Source: Fidelibacterota bacterium
GTDB lineage: Bacteria > Fidelibacterota > Marinisomatia > SCGC-AAA003-L08 > JACNLC01
Assembly (NCBI GenBank): GCA_014381725.1
Contig: JACNLC010000045.1
Coordinates: 34,250-98,249 of the forward strand
Length of the DNA: 64,000 nt
Direction: 5' to 3'
The position numbers and the translations under genes were made by a program. The first letter of the stretch is position 1. Each line of letters starts with the position of its first letter. The notes below the pieces were generated by a model. It was not told where the DNA came from and made no database searches. It saw only the letters and a program-made list of their open reading frames with translations. Positions 45,576 to 54,488 of the stretch are shown piece after piece.

Positions 45576-46109
45576 CTAATTAATTTCTATTGGATCCATA
45601 AACAAATATGGTCTCCAAGTATCTTGATACTTTTTAACAAACTTCTGGAAGAAAGTGATTACCGTAGGTTTTATTGGTTTTCTTGTTAACGGCATTTTAC
45701 TTTCTTTTGGAGTTCTACTCCCCTTTTTTAGATTGCATTTGATACAAGCAGTTGTGAGATTCTCCCAAGTATCTTTTCCACCATTTCGCTTTGGAATAAT
45801 ATGATCAATTGTCATCGGGATAGAATGAGTTCCACAGTACTGACAAATGTAGTCATCTCTTTTTAGAATATTCCTTCTAGATAATACAATATTTTTCCTC
45901 TTGAAACTTACGAAACTATTCAACTTAATGACGCTTGGTAAACTCATTGCAATAGTAGGCGAGTGAATTATATCACTATAATTTTCCAAAACTTCAATTT
46001 TATCTTTAAACATCAAAACGATTGCACGCTTTGCGGATGCAACAGAAATTGGTTGATAATTTTGATTCAAGATTAACACTCGTCTGTTCAATAAACTATT
46101 GTTAATCAT
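45576..46109 (-). CDS. HNH endonuclease family protein
   Basis: The protein has 177 residues. The C-terminal HNH domain reads RDDYICQYCGTHSIPMTIDHIIPKRNGGKDTWENLTTACIKCNLKKG, with two zinc CxxC pairs and the DHIIP metal-binding histidine. The N-terminal half (VLILNQNYQPISVASAKRAIVLMF) is typical of a widespread stand-alone HNH family in bacteria. Its job is unknown. It is coupled to the NlpC/P60 gene by ATGA. It is unlikely to be mobile since no intron or intein is near. Confidence 0.88.
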   Translation of the reverse strand: MINNSLLNRRVLILNQNYQPISVASAKRAIVLMFKDKIEVLENYSDIIHSPTIAMSLPSVIKLNSFVSFKRKNIVLSRRNILKRDDYICQYCGTHSIPMTIDHIIPKRNGGKDTWENLTTACIKCNLKKGSRTPKESKMPLTRKPIKPTVITFFQKFVKKYQDTWRPYLFMDPIEIN

Positions 46110-46897
46110 ATCAAGCTATAGCTACTAATTGATTTTGTTGCTGTCATCATATTCAATAATTTTATATTGCAATTTTCTGAATTTTCATTTAGAGATTCAA
46201 TTTTTACATCACCTGAAGCGTGTATAATCTCACCATTTCCTATAGATATTGCAACATGAGTAATTGCATTATTCTCTTCTGCAAAAAACATCAAATCTCC
46301 TTCCTCTGCTGAGTCAAAAGAAATATTTATTAAGTTTTCTGTTAGCAACTGTTGACATGAATCCCTATGAAGTAGAATTCCAGAATTTTTGAAAATAGTT
46401 TGAACAAAACCTGAACAGTCAAATCCTAAACTTGTTTTGCCACCCCAAAGATAAGGAACTCCCAACATTTTGGTTGCATCAATAATTATTTGTTCTCTTT
46501 GTGATTTCCCTATAGAATTATTGTTATTTATCCAACACTTGGCTTTATTTGGTAAAAGAACTTCAAACCAGTTATTGGTTGCATTTTGTAAAATAGGTAA
46601 TTCAGTTCCAAATACAACTTCACCGATTATTTTCCCAGTTTGGGTTTGATTATTAAACAGATATTCTCTTCTATTCTCTACTGTTAGTTTTTGTGCATTT
46701 ACTTCGAAATAGTTTGTTGAATAAAATTGATGAATCCAACCTTCATAATTATCCCATTGCCGTACTTTGAACCAATCTAGATGAGATTCTAAAATTTCAA
46801 GTTCTTCCCACATTATAGCTTGAGTAATCATCTCAGATGTAAAAGATGGTTCTCGATAGATATTTGCAGTTGTTGTATTAACAATAAGTTTATTCAT
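46106..46897 (-). CDS. NlpC/P60 peptidase with SH3-like domains (YkfC-like), apparently cytoplasmic
   Basis: I start at MNKLIVNTTTANIYREPSF (ATG 46897, GGGGA upstream). The longer frame lies inside the phosphatase gene. The 263 residues show two SH3-like domains, then the catalytic Cys in WGGKTSLGFDCSGFVQTIF, the His in NAITHVAISIGNGEIIHAS, and the end of an NlpC/P60 fold. YkfC-type enzymes cleave gamma-D-Glu-diamino acid bonds in muropeptides. No signal peptide is seen, which suggests a role in cytoplasmic murein peptide recycling. That fits the cell-wall salvage genes further right. Confidence 0.86.
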   Translation of the reverse strand: MNKLIVNTTTANIYREPSFTSEMITQAIMWEELEILESHLDWFKVRQWDNYEGWIHQFYSTNYFEVNAQKLTVENRREYLFNNQTQTGKIIGEVVFGTELPILQNATNNWFEVLLPNKAKCWINNNNSIGKSQREQIIIDATKMLGVPYLWGGKTSLGFDCSGFVQTIFKNSGILLHRDSCQQLLTENLINISFDSAEEGDLMFFAEENNAITHVAISIGNGEIIHASGDVKIESLNENSENCNIKLLNMMTATKSISSYSLI

Positions 46898-48032
46898 TTT
46901 CCCCATCTCGAACAAACTGAATGAGTTTTTTACCAATTTCAGAATTATCCAAAATTGCATCAAATGCTTCAGCTCCTGGACCACTAGCAAAAATAGGAAC
47001 CATATTTGCAGAATGATGAGAGTCAATATACTGAATGTTCAAATTATCCGCATCTTCATCATAAACTGCAATTCCACCTGTTTCGTGGTCAGCGGTTAAA
47101 ACAACCAAAACTTCTGGATTTTTAGACTGATATTCCAAACAATATTTTACCAAATCGTCTAAAGATTGCATTTCATTTTTTATATATGTCGCATTATTTA
47201 CATGCCCAGCCCAATCTGTTTGAGATTCTTCCACCATCAAGAAAAATCCACTTTCATTTTGTTCTAGTTTTTCTAATGCAACTTTTGTCATTTCTATTGT
47301 TGTTGGATATCTATTTTCATATTTCAAATCGAGAAAATCATCTGCAAACAATCCAATAACTCGATCATCATCAATTTTGATATCCTTAAAGTCAAAATAT
47401 ACCAAAGCATTGTTATCTTTTGCAATTTTTACAAAAGTATCATTCCAATACTTGGTTCCACCTCCGAGAATTATATCAATATCTGATAGTAGTAACTGCA
47501 AAAATATATCATCATAGTTATATCGTGAATTAGTGCTACTACCAAACGCTGCCGGAGTAGCATGGTTAACTTTAGTTGTTGTAATTAAACCAGTTGACAT
47601 TCCAAAGTGTTCTGCCCAACCCACAACACTTTTAAGTGCAATATCATTTTTCATACTCACAGATTTTCGTTCAACTTTTTCACCAGTTGCAAGTGCGCTT
47701 CCTCCAGCAGCAGAATCTGTTACAATTCTATCTTGATTGGCTGGATGAGTTGTCTGCAATCCGATGTGTTCAAAATCATCAAACGAAAAAGTTTGGTTTG
47801 AATAATAATGAGCTGTGTAATGACCAATACCTGCACCATCTGCAATAATAAAAATAATTGATTTAGGAATTTCAAAATCAACCGATTGAGATTTCAGTAT
47901 TTTAGGATTATTGTTCTTTGGTATCACATGCGATATTGGAATTTTAAAATACAAACCATGTTTATTATATTTTAGAGAGCTACATCCAGTAACCAATATA
48001 ACTGAAACAATTAATAGAATAGTTTTTTTCAT
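46890..48032 (-). CDS. Alkaline phosphatase family lipoprotein
   Basis: The protein has 380 residues. The lipoprotein signal LIVSVILVTGCSSLK precedes FIIADGAGIGHYTAHYY (first metal Asp), the nucleophile serine in VTDSAAGGSALATG, MVEESQTDWAGHVNN, and VLTADHETGGI (metal His/Asp). These are PhoA-family features. It hydrolyses phosphate monoesters outside the inner membrane, anchored by lipid. The stop overlaps the NlpC/P60 start, and the gene begins one base after tyrS. Confidence 0.93.
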   Translation of the reverse strand: MKKTILLIVSVILVTGCSSLKYNKHGLYFKIPISHVIPKNNNPKILKSQSVDFEIPKSIIFIIADGAGIGHYTAHYYSNQTFSFDDFEHIGLQTTHPANQDRIVTDSAAGGSALATGEKVERKSVSMKNDIALKSVVGWAEHFGMSTGLITTTKVNHATPAAFGSSTNSRYNYDDIFLQLLLSDIDIILGGGTKYWNDTFVKIAKDNNALVYFDFKDIKIDDDRVIGLFADDFLDLKYENRYPTTIEMTKVALEKLEQNESGFFLMVEESQTDWAGHVNNATYIKNEMQSLDDLVKYCLEYQSKNPEVLVVLTADHETGGIAVYDEDADNLNIQYIDSHHSANMVPIFASGPGAEAFDAILDNSEIGKKLIQFVRDGENE

Positions 48033-48033
48033 T

Positions 48034-49245
48034 TTAAATAATTCTCAAAAATTTACGCTTTCCAACTTTTAACACTTTTTCACCATTTACAGAAATTTCT
48101 ACAAACAGATCTTCTATTTTTTCACCGTCTATTTTCACTGCACCCTGTTTAATCATCCTCTTAGCATCACCGTTGCTGGATACCATGTTATTTTTAACCA
48201 TTATTGAAATTAATTTTTCTGAATCAGTTAATTTATATTCAGGTATATCATCTGGAATATCTTTTTTAATGAATAATTTATCAAATTCCTGTTCGGCTAT
48301 AATTGCTGATTCATTATCATGATACAATTCAACTAATTCTCTTGCTAATTTTCGTTTTAAATCTCTTGGATTAGATGTATTCTGTTCTAAATCTAATTTG
48401 ATATCTTTCAATTCCTCGACTGAAATATCCGTTGCAAACTCAAAATATTTAGCTATCAATGTATCTGGGATGGAAAGCGTTTTACCATAAATCTCTCCTG
48501 GTGAATCAGTTAAGCCAATATAATTATCATAAGATTTAGACATCTTCTCAACCCCATCAGTTCCTTCAAGTAATGGAGTTGTAATTATTACTTGAGGAGT
48601 TTGACCTCCTTCTTTCTGTAAATCTCTTCCAACTAATAAATTAAACTTTTGGTCAGTTCCTCCAAGTTCAACATCAGATTTCAGATTAACTGAATCATAG
48701 CCCTGTGCTAAAGGATACAAGAATTCATGAACCGAAATTGGAATTCCAGATTTATATCTTTTAGTGAAATCATCTCGTTCTAACATCCTAGCTACAGTAT
48801 ATTTTGAAGCTAGTCGAATAACTTCAGAAAAATCCATTTTCCCTAACCAATCATTATTGTGGACAATTTGCAATTTCTCCATATCTAAAACAACAGATGC
48901 TTGATCAATGTATGTCTGTGCATTCTCTCGCGTATCTTCAAGAGTGAGTTGTGGACGAGTTTTATTTCTTCCAGATGGATCACCTATCATTGCAGTAAAA
49001 TCACCAATTAGTAGAATTGGTTGATGTCCAAGATCTTGAAAATCTCTCAATTTCCGCAAGACAACTGCATGACCAATATGTAAATCAGGGCGACTGGGAT
49101 CACAGCCAAATTTTATCTTTAATTGTTTACCAGATTTCTGTGACTTTTCAAGCTTCTTGACCATTTCTTCTTCCGGTATAATTTCGTCTATACCTCGACG
49201 GATTAAATCCATTTGCTCATTAATTGATGGAAATTTCTCAGCCAT
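48034..49245 (-). CDS. tyrS: Tyrosyl-tRNA synthetase
   Basis: The protein has 403 residues. KFGCDPSRPDLHIGHAVVLRKL carries the HIGH motif, and VEKMSKSYDNYIGL the KMSKS loop. A C-terminal S4 domain (KRMIKQGAVKIDGEKI) recognises tRNA. It resembles the TyrRS-II (TyrZ-like) subgroup with its long catalytic loop. Its start overlaps the smpB stop by one base. Confidence 0.95.
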   Translation of the reverse strand: MAEKFPSINEQMDLIRRGIDEIIPEEEMVKKLEKSQKSGKQLKIKFGCDPSRPDLHIGHAVVLRKLRDFQDLGHQPILLIGDFTAMIGDPSGRNKTRPQLTLEDTRENAQTYIDQASVVLDMEKLQIVHNNDWLGKMDFSEVIRLASKYTVARMLERDDFTKRYKSGIPISVHEFLYPLAQGYDSVNLKSDVELGGTDQKFNLLVGRDLQKEGGQTPQVIITTPLLEGTDGVEKMSKSYDNYIGLTDSPGEIYGKTLSIPDTLIAKYFEFATDISVEELKDIKLDLEQNTSNPRDLKRKLARELVELYHDNESAIIAEQEFDKLFIKKDIPDDIPEYKLTDSEKLISIMVKNNMVSSNGDAKRMIKQGAVKIDGEKIEDLFVEISVNGEKVLKVGKRKFLRII

Positions 49246-49700
49246 TATTTATTAAATCCTTTCATAATTCTATCAGTATTTCTTTTTGCATCTCGGTCAG
49301 CAATAGTTTGTCGTTTATCCCACATTTTTTTTCCTTGTGCAATTGCAAATTCTAACTTTGCTAAACCATTTTTAAAGTAAATTGACAAAGGAATCAGTGT
49401 TTTACCTTTTTCATCAACAATTCTAGCTAACTTCTTTAATTCTCTTTTGTGGAGTAATAATTTTCTATCGTGAACAGGTGTATGGCTTACATATCCCGCG
49501 TTTGAATATTCAGCAATGTGCATTCCAACAACAAACAACTCACCTTTAATAAACCGAACATAAGACTCTTTGATATTTGCTTTCCCTTCTCGCAAAGCTT
49601 TCACCTCGGATCCTTGCAACACTATTCCTGCTTCATATTTTTCTTGAATATGATATTCGTGTCGTGCTTTTCGATTTGTCGCTATATTCATAATTTCCAT
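49245..49700 (-). CDS. smpB: SsrA-binding protein SmpB
   Basis: The 151 residues include NRKARHEYHIQEKYEAGIVLQGSEVKALREGKANIKESYV and the C-terminal KKMWDKRQTIADRDAKR, both diagnostic. SmpB delivers tmRNA to stalled ribosomes. No ssrA gene is recognised in the window. It is convergent with nothing and divergent from the tRNA-Leu/selenoprotein unit, over a 184-bp spacer. Confidence 0.96.
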   Translation of the reverse strand: MEIMNIATNRKARHEYHIQEKYEAGIVLQGSEVKALREGKANIKESYVRFIKGELFVVGMHIAEYSNAGYVSHTPVHDRKLLLHKRELKKLARIVDEKGKTLIPLSIYFKNGLAKLEFAIAQGKKMWDKRQTIADRDAKRNTDRIMKGFNK

Positions 49701-49820
49701 ACTAAATAATCCACTAAATTTCCAATTTCTCTAACAATTTCACATCTTACTAAAGAGAATCGGATTCAATTATAGAATTAAATTTAGATGTTATTTATAT
49801 CCCATCGCAAGTTTATTTCC

Positions 49821-49849
49821 TTGATATAACGAATTAAATCCCATAATTT
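49821..49849 (+). promoter_or_regulatory. Sigma-70-type promoter for tRNA-Leu
   Basis: TTGATA (49821-49826), 17 bp spacer, TAATTT (49844-49849). The start of the mature tRNA is 35 bp further. The same promoter may also drive the selenoprotein gene. Confidence 0.5.
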
Positions 49850-49884
49850 TTGACCCCTGTTTTTGACATAAAGAGTAAAAAACA

Positions 49885-49968
49885 GCCCGGGTGGTGGAAT
49901 TGGTAGACACGCTAGGTTCAGGGTCTAGTGTTCATAAGAATGTGCTGGTTCGAGTCCAGTCTCGGGCA
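49885..49968 (+). tRNA. tRNA-Leu (anticodon CAG)
   Basis: The 84-nt sequence folds into a class II tRNA. Acceptor stem GCCCGGG/CTCGGGC has one G-U pair. The D-arm carries AATTGGTAGA. The anticodon arm CTAGG-TTCAGGG-TCTAG shows CAG. A long variable arm and T-arm CTGGTTCGAGTCCAG follow. The discriminator base is A. The CCA end is not encoded. It reads CTG codons. Confidence 0.95.
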
Positions 49969-50061
49969 CGATTTGAATTTACTTTTGAAATATTTGATGA
50001 CTATGAATCCTTTGAAAACAACTTCAGATGATTCACTAAACTACAAAAAAGGAAACGAAAG

Positions 50062-50850
50062 ATGAAACAGATAATCAGAAAAACGACAGTTTTAATGTTA
50101 TTGTCGATGTTTCTTGTCAGCTGCACCGATAAGGAAGCACGAAATGATATTGAAGCGCTATCCAGAAAACAACAATCAATTAAGATTAAGATTGCAGGGA
50201 TAGAGAATGCTCAAAAAGAAATCTTGACAAAGATAGATGAACTAAAGTCCTCAGTTACAAACTTAGCTTCCAAACCTGCAAACAAGGATAAGAAAAAGAA
50301 AGAACGACCAGAAACAGACCATAATAAATTTTATGATATTCCAGTTGAAGATTCTTTTGTGCTAGGTCCCCAAAATGCTAAAGTTACAATAACCGAATGG
50401 ATGGACTTCCAATGACCTTACTGCTCTAAATCTATCAGTTTGGTAGAAGAAGTTTTAGAAAAGTACCCAAATGATGTTCGTGTAGTTATTAAAAACTTTC
50501 CATTAAGTAGTCATAAACAAGCAAACAAAGCAGCATTATATGCTTTAGCAGCTGAAAGACAAGGGAAATACTACGAAATGTATAAGAGAATATTTGCAGA
50601 TTACAGAAGTCTAAGGACAAACGAGGATCTACCTTTGCAATATGCTCAGGAATTAGGGTTGGATATCGATCAATTACACGCAGACATGAAAGATCCTGCT
50701 TTGCAAGATAGAATAACAAGAGAAACCAAACAGTTAAGAAGTTCTGGTATGAGAACTGCTGTACCTAAATTTTTAATTAACGGAAAAGAGCCAAAAGGTA
50801 GAAGCATTGGCGCATGGTCAAGTATAATAGACGAAGCTCTTAAAAAGTAA
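50062..50850 (+). CDS. DsbA-like thioredoxin-fold lipoprotein with selenocysteine (UPYC), TGA read through
   Basis: The frame runs 262 residues from ATG 50062 to TAA 50850 with a single in-frame TGA at 50413-50415 (residue 118). The context is TITEWMDFQ-U-PYCSKSISLVEEVLEKYP, exactly where DsbA-like proteins have DFQCPYC. Downstream, KNFPLSSHKQANKAALYALAAERQGKYYEMY and TAVPKFLINGK (cis-Pro loop) continue the fold intact. The N-terminus is a lipoprotein signal (LLSMFLVSCTDK), and a coiled-coil linker follows. TGA ends other genes here normally, so genome-wide recoding is unlikely. It probably acts as a periplasmic thiol oxidoreductase using Sec118/Cys121. Confidence 0.88.
50416..50458 (+). promoter_or_regulatory. 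Candidate bacterial SECIS element
   Basis: Directly after the TGA, the RNA can form stem UCUAUC (50431-50436) with GGUAGA (50442-50447) around loop AGUUU. An outer pairing of CUAAA with UUUUAG is possible. The apical loop lies 22-26 nt after the UGA and has a G in its second position, consistent with known bacterial SECIS rules (G near the start of the loop, 16-37 nt spacing). It lies in coding sequence, as expected for bacteria. Confidence 0.7.
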
Positions 50851-50865
50851 TTATTAAGAAGAAAA

Positions 50866-50897
50866 CAAAAAACCCCGTTACAACGGGGTTTTTTTAT
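50866..50897. terminator. Bidirectional terminator after the selenoprotein gene
   Basis: ACCCCGTT (50872-50879) pairs with AACGGGGT (50882-50889), flanked by A-rich sequence on the left and a T-tract on the right. It serves the selenoprotein gene on plus and the small gene at 50916 on minus. Confidence 0.9.
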
Positions 50898-50915
50898 ATA
50901 TCAATAAACTAATTT

Positions 50916-51245
50916 TTACATTTTTTCAGATTGACAGTTTACTAACTTAGAAAACGAAAACTGCATCGCACTACAATCCCATTTTTTTAGTATATCAGAT
51001 ATTTGTTGTTTGGATAAACTTCGATCATTATATCTCAAAGTAATTGTTTTTGTTAATAGCGACATTTCACAACTTGATATTCCATCCAAACTATCAAATT
51101 CCTTTAGAAGATGGCGTTGAGTCTCAGCCGAATTCAAATTAGTAACTTTAATAACTGCTTGCGTTAAATCGTTTGATGAACGACTACCTGCAACAAACAC
51201 AGCAAACAACGATATGACAAGAAGAATACCTCCAAGTTTCCTCAA
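50916..51245 (-). CDS. Small membrane-anchored HMA-like (ferredoxin fold) protein
   Basis: I propose a TTG start at 51245, since GGAGG lies five bases upstream. This gives 109 residues beginning MRKLGGILLVISLFAVFVAG, a signal/anchor. The rest resembles a heavy-metal-associated fold: AVIKVTNLNSAETQRHLLKEFDSLDGISSCEMSLLTKTITLRYNDRSLSKQQISDILKKWDCSA. The usual metal-binding CxxC is absent. It is convergent with the selenoprotein gene. Function unknown. Confidence 0.6.
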   Translation of the reverse strand: MRKLGGILLVISLFAVFVAGSRSSNDLTQAVIKVTNLNSAETQRHLLKEFDSLDGISSCEMSLLTKTITLRYNDRSLSKQQISDILKKWDCSAMQFSFSKLVNCQSEKM

Positions 51246-51414
51246 AACAACCTCCATTGCGTAATAAACTTCCACAAAGTTAAAACTTATGGGATTTACA
51301 ATGCAAGTGTTATTTAAAGTATTACATGAAGTAAATGAGATAATATTTTAAGATATCCGATATTCTCGTCATGGTATTTAAATTGGCTTAAATAATTAGG
51401 AAGTTAATTGAAAA

Positions 51415-53136
51415 TTAATCTTCACCAATTCTACCAACTAAATATTTTATTGATATGAGTGCTGTTGCAAACAGAACACAACCAATTGCAGTATTGCCAA
51501 ATATCAAATTACCTACTCCAAAGAGGAAACCCAATACAGAAATTACTCCCAATTGCACATTCACTAAAGCGGGTAAAATTGATTCTGCTTTTCCATCAGA
51601 AAACAATTCCCAGCCGGGACCGGCAGGTTTAACTTTATTGTAGAAATTTTGTAGTAAATCATTATTTTCTGGTTGAGTTACATAAGTTACTGTCATCCAT
51701 ATTATCGTCGTGAAGATGGTTGTAAATATCATTTTATCTGCAAAACCTTCAAATCCAAAATAACCAGCGGACAAACTTCCAACAAACGCCGCGGACATTG
51801 CAGAAATCTCCGACCAGGCATTTATTCTCCACCAATACCATCGAAGCATAAATACTAAGCCAGTGCCGGCTCCAAGAGACAAAATCATTTCCCATCCGCT
51901 TTTAACTGAATCAAAGAAATACGATACAACAATCGCAACTACCATCATCAACAATGTGGCCAATCGGGAAATCATAATATAATGTCGTTGTGCAATTGTG
52001 TCTTCTGTAAAACTGTCTTTCGGTCTTATAAATCTTGCATAAAAATCATTAACAACATAAGACGCACCCCAATTCAAGTGAGTTGAAACCGTTGACATAA
52101 ACGCTGAGAAAAATGCGACTGCGAGTAATCCGAATAATCCAGCCGGCAGTAAATCTACCATCATCATTGCGTATCCTTTTTCCGGATCAGCGATGTTTGG
52201 ATAAACAATCAACGATGCAAGTGCGACAATAATCCAAGGCCAAGGACGCAACGCATAATGAGCGATATTGAAAAACAATGTGGATTTCACCGCATCCTTG
52301 TCACTTCTTGTTGAGAACATTCGCTGAGCTATATAACCACCGCCACCTGGCTCTGCTCCCGGATACCACGATACCCACCATTGCATTCCAATCCAAACAA
52401 GCGCAGTGCTTAATAGTATCTTGGGATGACCAATTGGTGAAAAATCCAAGTAATGATGATCTACTCCAAATTGCTCAATCAAACCGGACATCAATCCATT
52501 CATTCCACCAACTTCATTGATTGCGTAAAACATCAGCACAATTGACCCAGCCATTGCAATAAAAAACTGAAGAAAATCTGTAACTACCACTCCCCACAAA
52601 CCCGACACCACTATATAAATTGCAGTGAGCCCGTATAAAATTATAATTATTTTCCAGGATGACGCACCAGTCATAACCTCTAAAACTTTCGACATTCCAA
52701 GCGTAACCCAACCAAGAATTATACAATTAATCGGAAATGCTAAATATAACGCCCTAAACCCACGCAAAATACTTGCAGGTTTTCCACCATAGCGAAGTTC
52801 TATAAATTCCACATCTGTAATCACTCCGGCTCTGTGCCATAGTTTTGCATAGAGAAAAACTGTAAACATACCCGATACCATAAAATTCCACCATATCCAG
52901 TTTCCTGCAATACCATCTGAAGCAACAATTCCTGTAACGGCCAATGGAGTATCAGCGGCAAATGTTGTGGCAACCATCGAAACACCAGCCAACCACCACG
53001 GCATCTCACGACCTCCTGTAAAATATTGCTCTGTGCTACGGCTGGCTCGCTTTCTCATCCATAACCCAACTGCAAGCATAAATAAAATATAAACAGAAAT
53101 TATTATCCAGTCTAATATTGCAAATTTGTCAAACAT
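51415..53136 (-). CDS. Sodium:solute symporter (SSS family), first
   Basis: The protein has 573 residues and about 13-14 membrane helices. AILDWIIISVYILFMLAVGLWMRKRASRSTEQYFTGGREMPWWLAGVSM is a typical SSS N-terminus. The Na+-site region FFSAFMSTVSTHLNWGASYVVNDFY is conserved. It differs from the second symporter in the cluster and is longer. The position downstream of NamZ suggests uptake of a wall sugar, but substrate cannot be read. The 139-bp spacer to the small HMA-like gene is featureless. Confidence 0.9.
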   Translation of the reverse strand: MFDKFAILDWIIISVYILFMLAVGLWMRKRASRSTEQYFTGGREMPWWLAGVSMVATTFAADTPLAVTGIVASDGIAGNWIWWNFMVSGMFTVFLYAKLWHRAGVITDVEFIELRYGGKPASILRGFRALYLAFPINCIILGWVTLGMSKVLEVMTGASSWKIIIILYGLTAIYIVVSGLWGVVVTDFLQFFIAMAGSIVLMFYAINEVGGMNGLMSGLIEQFGVDHHYLDFSPIGHPKILLSTALVWIGMQWWVSWYPGAEPGGGGYIAQRMFSTRSDKDAVKSTLFFNIAHYALRPWPWIIVALASLIVYPNIADPEKGYAMMMVDLLPAGLFGLLAVAFFSAFMSTVSTHLNWGASYVVNDFYARFIRPKDSFTEDTIAQRHYIMISRLATLLMMVVAIVVSYFFDSVKSGWEMILSLGAGTGLVFMLRWYWWRINAWSEISAMSAAFVGSLSAGYFGFEGFADKMIFTTIFTTIIWMTVTYVTQPENNDLLQNFYNKVKPAGPGWELFSDGKAESILPALVNVQLGVISVLGFLFGVGNLIFGNTAIGCVLFATALISIKYLVGRIGED

Positions 53137-53186
53137 TATTGTTCCTTACTTTAGCAATTTTAAGAAAATATGATTTAAAAATACAC

Positions 53187-54488
53187 TCATTTATAACTTT
53201 TGATTAAAAACTGTTCTCTACTAGCACAAAAATCACACTCTTCTTTTGTCCACTTTTGAATAAGTGAATCGATACTCTCTCCATTTTCTATTGTTTTCCG
53301 TAACATATCACTTCCGTAGAGTTTATCAATAAAGTTCGTTTCCAAGAACTTAAATTTATCAGGATGTAAATGATGCACAACTTCTATCATTCTTACTCCT
53401 AACTCTATCGGATTTATATCATAGGAATCAATGTGAATCTGAATTCCTTGACATAGCTGGTTTTCATATTTAGGATATTTAGCTTGTGGAATGGATTTTG
53501 GAGTAAATTCCATAGGAGTAAATGTTACTCCATTTGAAAATTGCTTTGATAACAGAATTGTTAGTTCTTCAGAATCTGCCCACGGAGCACCAAATTGCAA
53601 AAAAGGATAATCAGTTCCACGACCTTCTGATATATTCGTTCCTTCTAACAGACACATCCCTAAATAGAGAAATGCTGTTTTATAGTTGGGTATATTTGGA
53701 GATGGTGCTTCCCAATTTATATTGGTTTGCGTCCAATTCATTTCTCGCATCCAGTTTACCATTGGGATAACTGTTAGTTTGCAATTAGTTTTTTCCAACC
53801 AATCCGATTCATTTATCATAATTGCAAGCTCACCCTTCGTCAATCCATGACGAATGGTTACTGGATGCATTCCTACAAAAGAAGAAAATTCAGTTTCCAG
53901 AATTGGTCCTTGCACTTCTACGCCATTTACTGGATTAGGTCTATCTAAAATGATTACCTCTACCCCATTTTCTCCAGCAGATTGCATCACATTAGTCATT
54001 GTGCTTGTGTAAGTGTAATATCTTGCTCCGACATCCTGAATATCAAAAATTAAGTAGTCCAAATTCTGAATATCAACTGCTTTTGGTTTCTTGTTTTTTC
54101 CATACAGACTAATAATCTTAGCACCAGTTTTTTGCTCAATGTCATCAGAAACTGATTCTCCTGCACTCAATAATCCTTCAAATCCGTGTTCCGGAGCAAA
54201 AATTATTTTAACCACAATATCGCTTCTTGATGAGAGTAAGTCAATAAAATGTTTCCCATCACGATTGACACTAGTATGATTAACAATAAGTCCTATAGAT
54301 TTTCCGCTAATCAGCTCAAAGTTGGAGAGTTCGAGAACATCCAATCCATTGAGAGTTTGTGAATAATTATTTGGTGAAATATTCGTTTGATAGACTTCTG
54401 AATATCGCCATCCACAATTAGTAAAAATTATAATGCAAATTATTGATATGATTAAAATCTTAGGTTTATTAATAATTTTATCTTTCAA
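53187..54488 (-). CDS. namZ: Exo-beta-N-acetylmuramidase NamZ (DUF1343, GH171)
   Basis: The protein has 433 residues, with a lipoprotein signal (IICIIIFTNCGWR). The core matches DUF1343: SGKSIGLIVNHTSVNRDGKHFIDLL, IIFAPEHGFEGLLSAGESV, DYLIFDIQDVGARYYTYTSTM, ILDRPNPVNGVEVQGPI, HPVTIRHGLTKGELA and EAPSPNIPNYKTAFLYLGMCLLEGTNISEGRGTDYPFL. NamZ enzymes release MurNAc from non-reducing ends of peptidoglycan. The gene overlaps the upstream symporter by 11 bp, fitting a salvage operon. Confidence 0.9.
   Translation of the reverse strand: MKDKIINKPKILIISIICIIIFTNCGWRYSEVYQTNISPNNYSQTLNGLDVLELSNFELISGKSIGLIVNHTSVNRDGKHFIDLLSSRSDIVVKIIFAPEHGFEGLLSAGESVSDDIEQKTGAKIISLYGKNKKPKAVDIQNLDYLIFDIQDVGARYYTYTSTMTNVMQSAGENGVEVIILDRPNPVNGVEVQGPILETEFSSFVGMHPVTIRHGLTKGELAIMINESDWLEKTNCKLTVIPMVNWMREMNWTQTNINWEAPSPNIPNYKTAFLYLGMCLLEGTNISEGRGTDYPFLQFGAPWADSEELTILLSKQFSNGVTFTPMEFTPKSIPQAKYPKYENQLCQGIQIHIDSYDINPIELGVRMIEVVHHLHPDKFKFLETNFIDKLYGSDMLRKTIENGESIDSLIQKWTKEECDFCASREQFLIKSYK

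Noticed and set aside
46898..47026. N-terminal extension of the NlpC/P60 protein
   Set aside because: It is an alternate frame of the phosphatase gene and has a spurious hydrophobic appearance.
50413..50415. Genome-wide reassignment of TGA to an amino acid (as in some other lineages)
   Set aside because: TGA acts as the natural stop in several genes here, for example the hutH-like gene, mlaE and the genes joined by ATGA overlaps. Other genes show no internal TGA.
50062..50850. Reading the DsbA-like gene as a pseudogene or as two separate genes
   Set aside because: Both halves are conserved, in the same frame, and the only stop is at the active-site Cys position with a SECIS-like hairpin after it. 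The second half alone would start in the middle of the thioredoxin fold.
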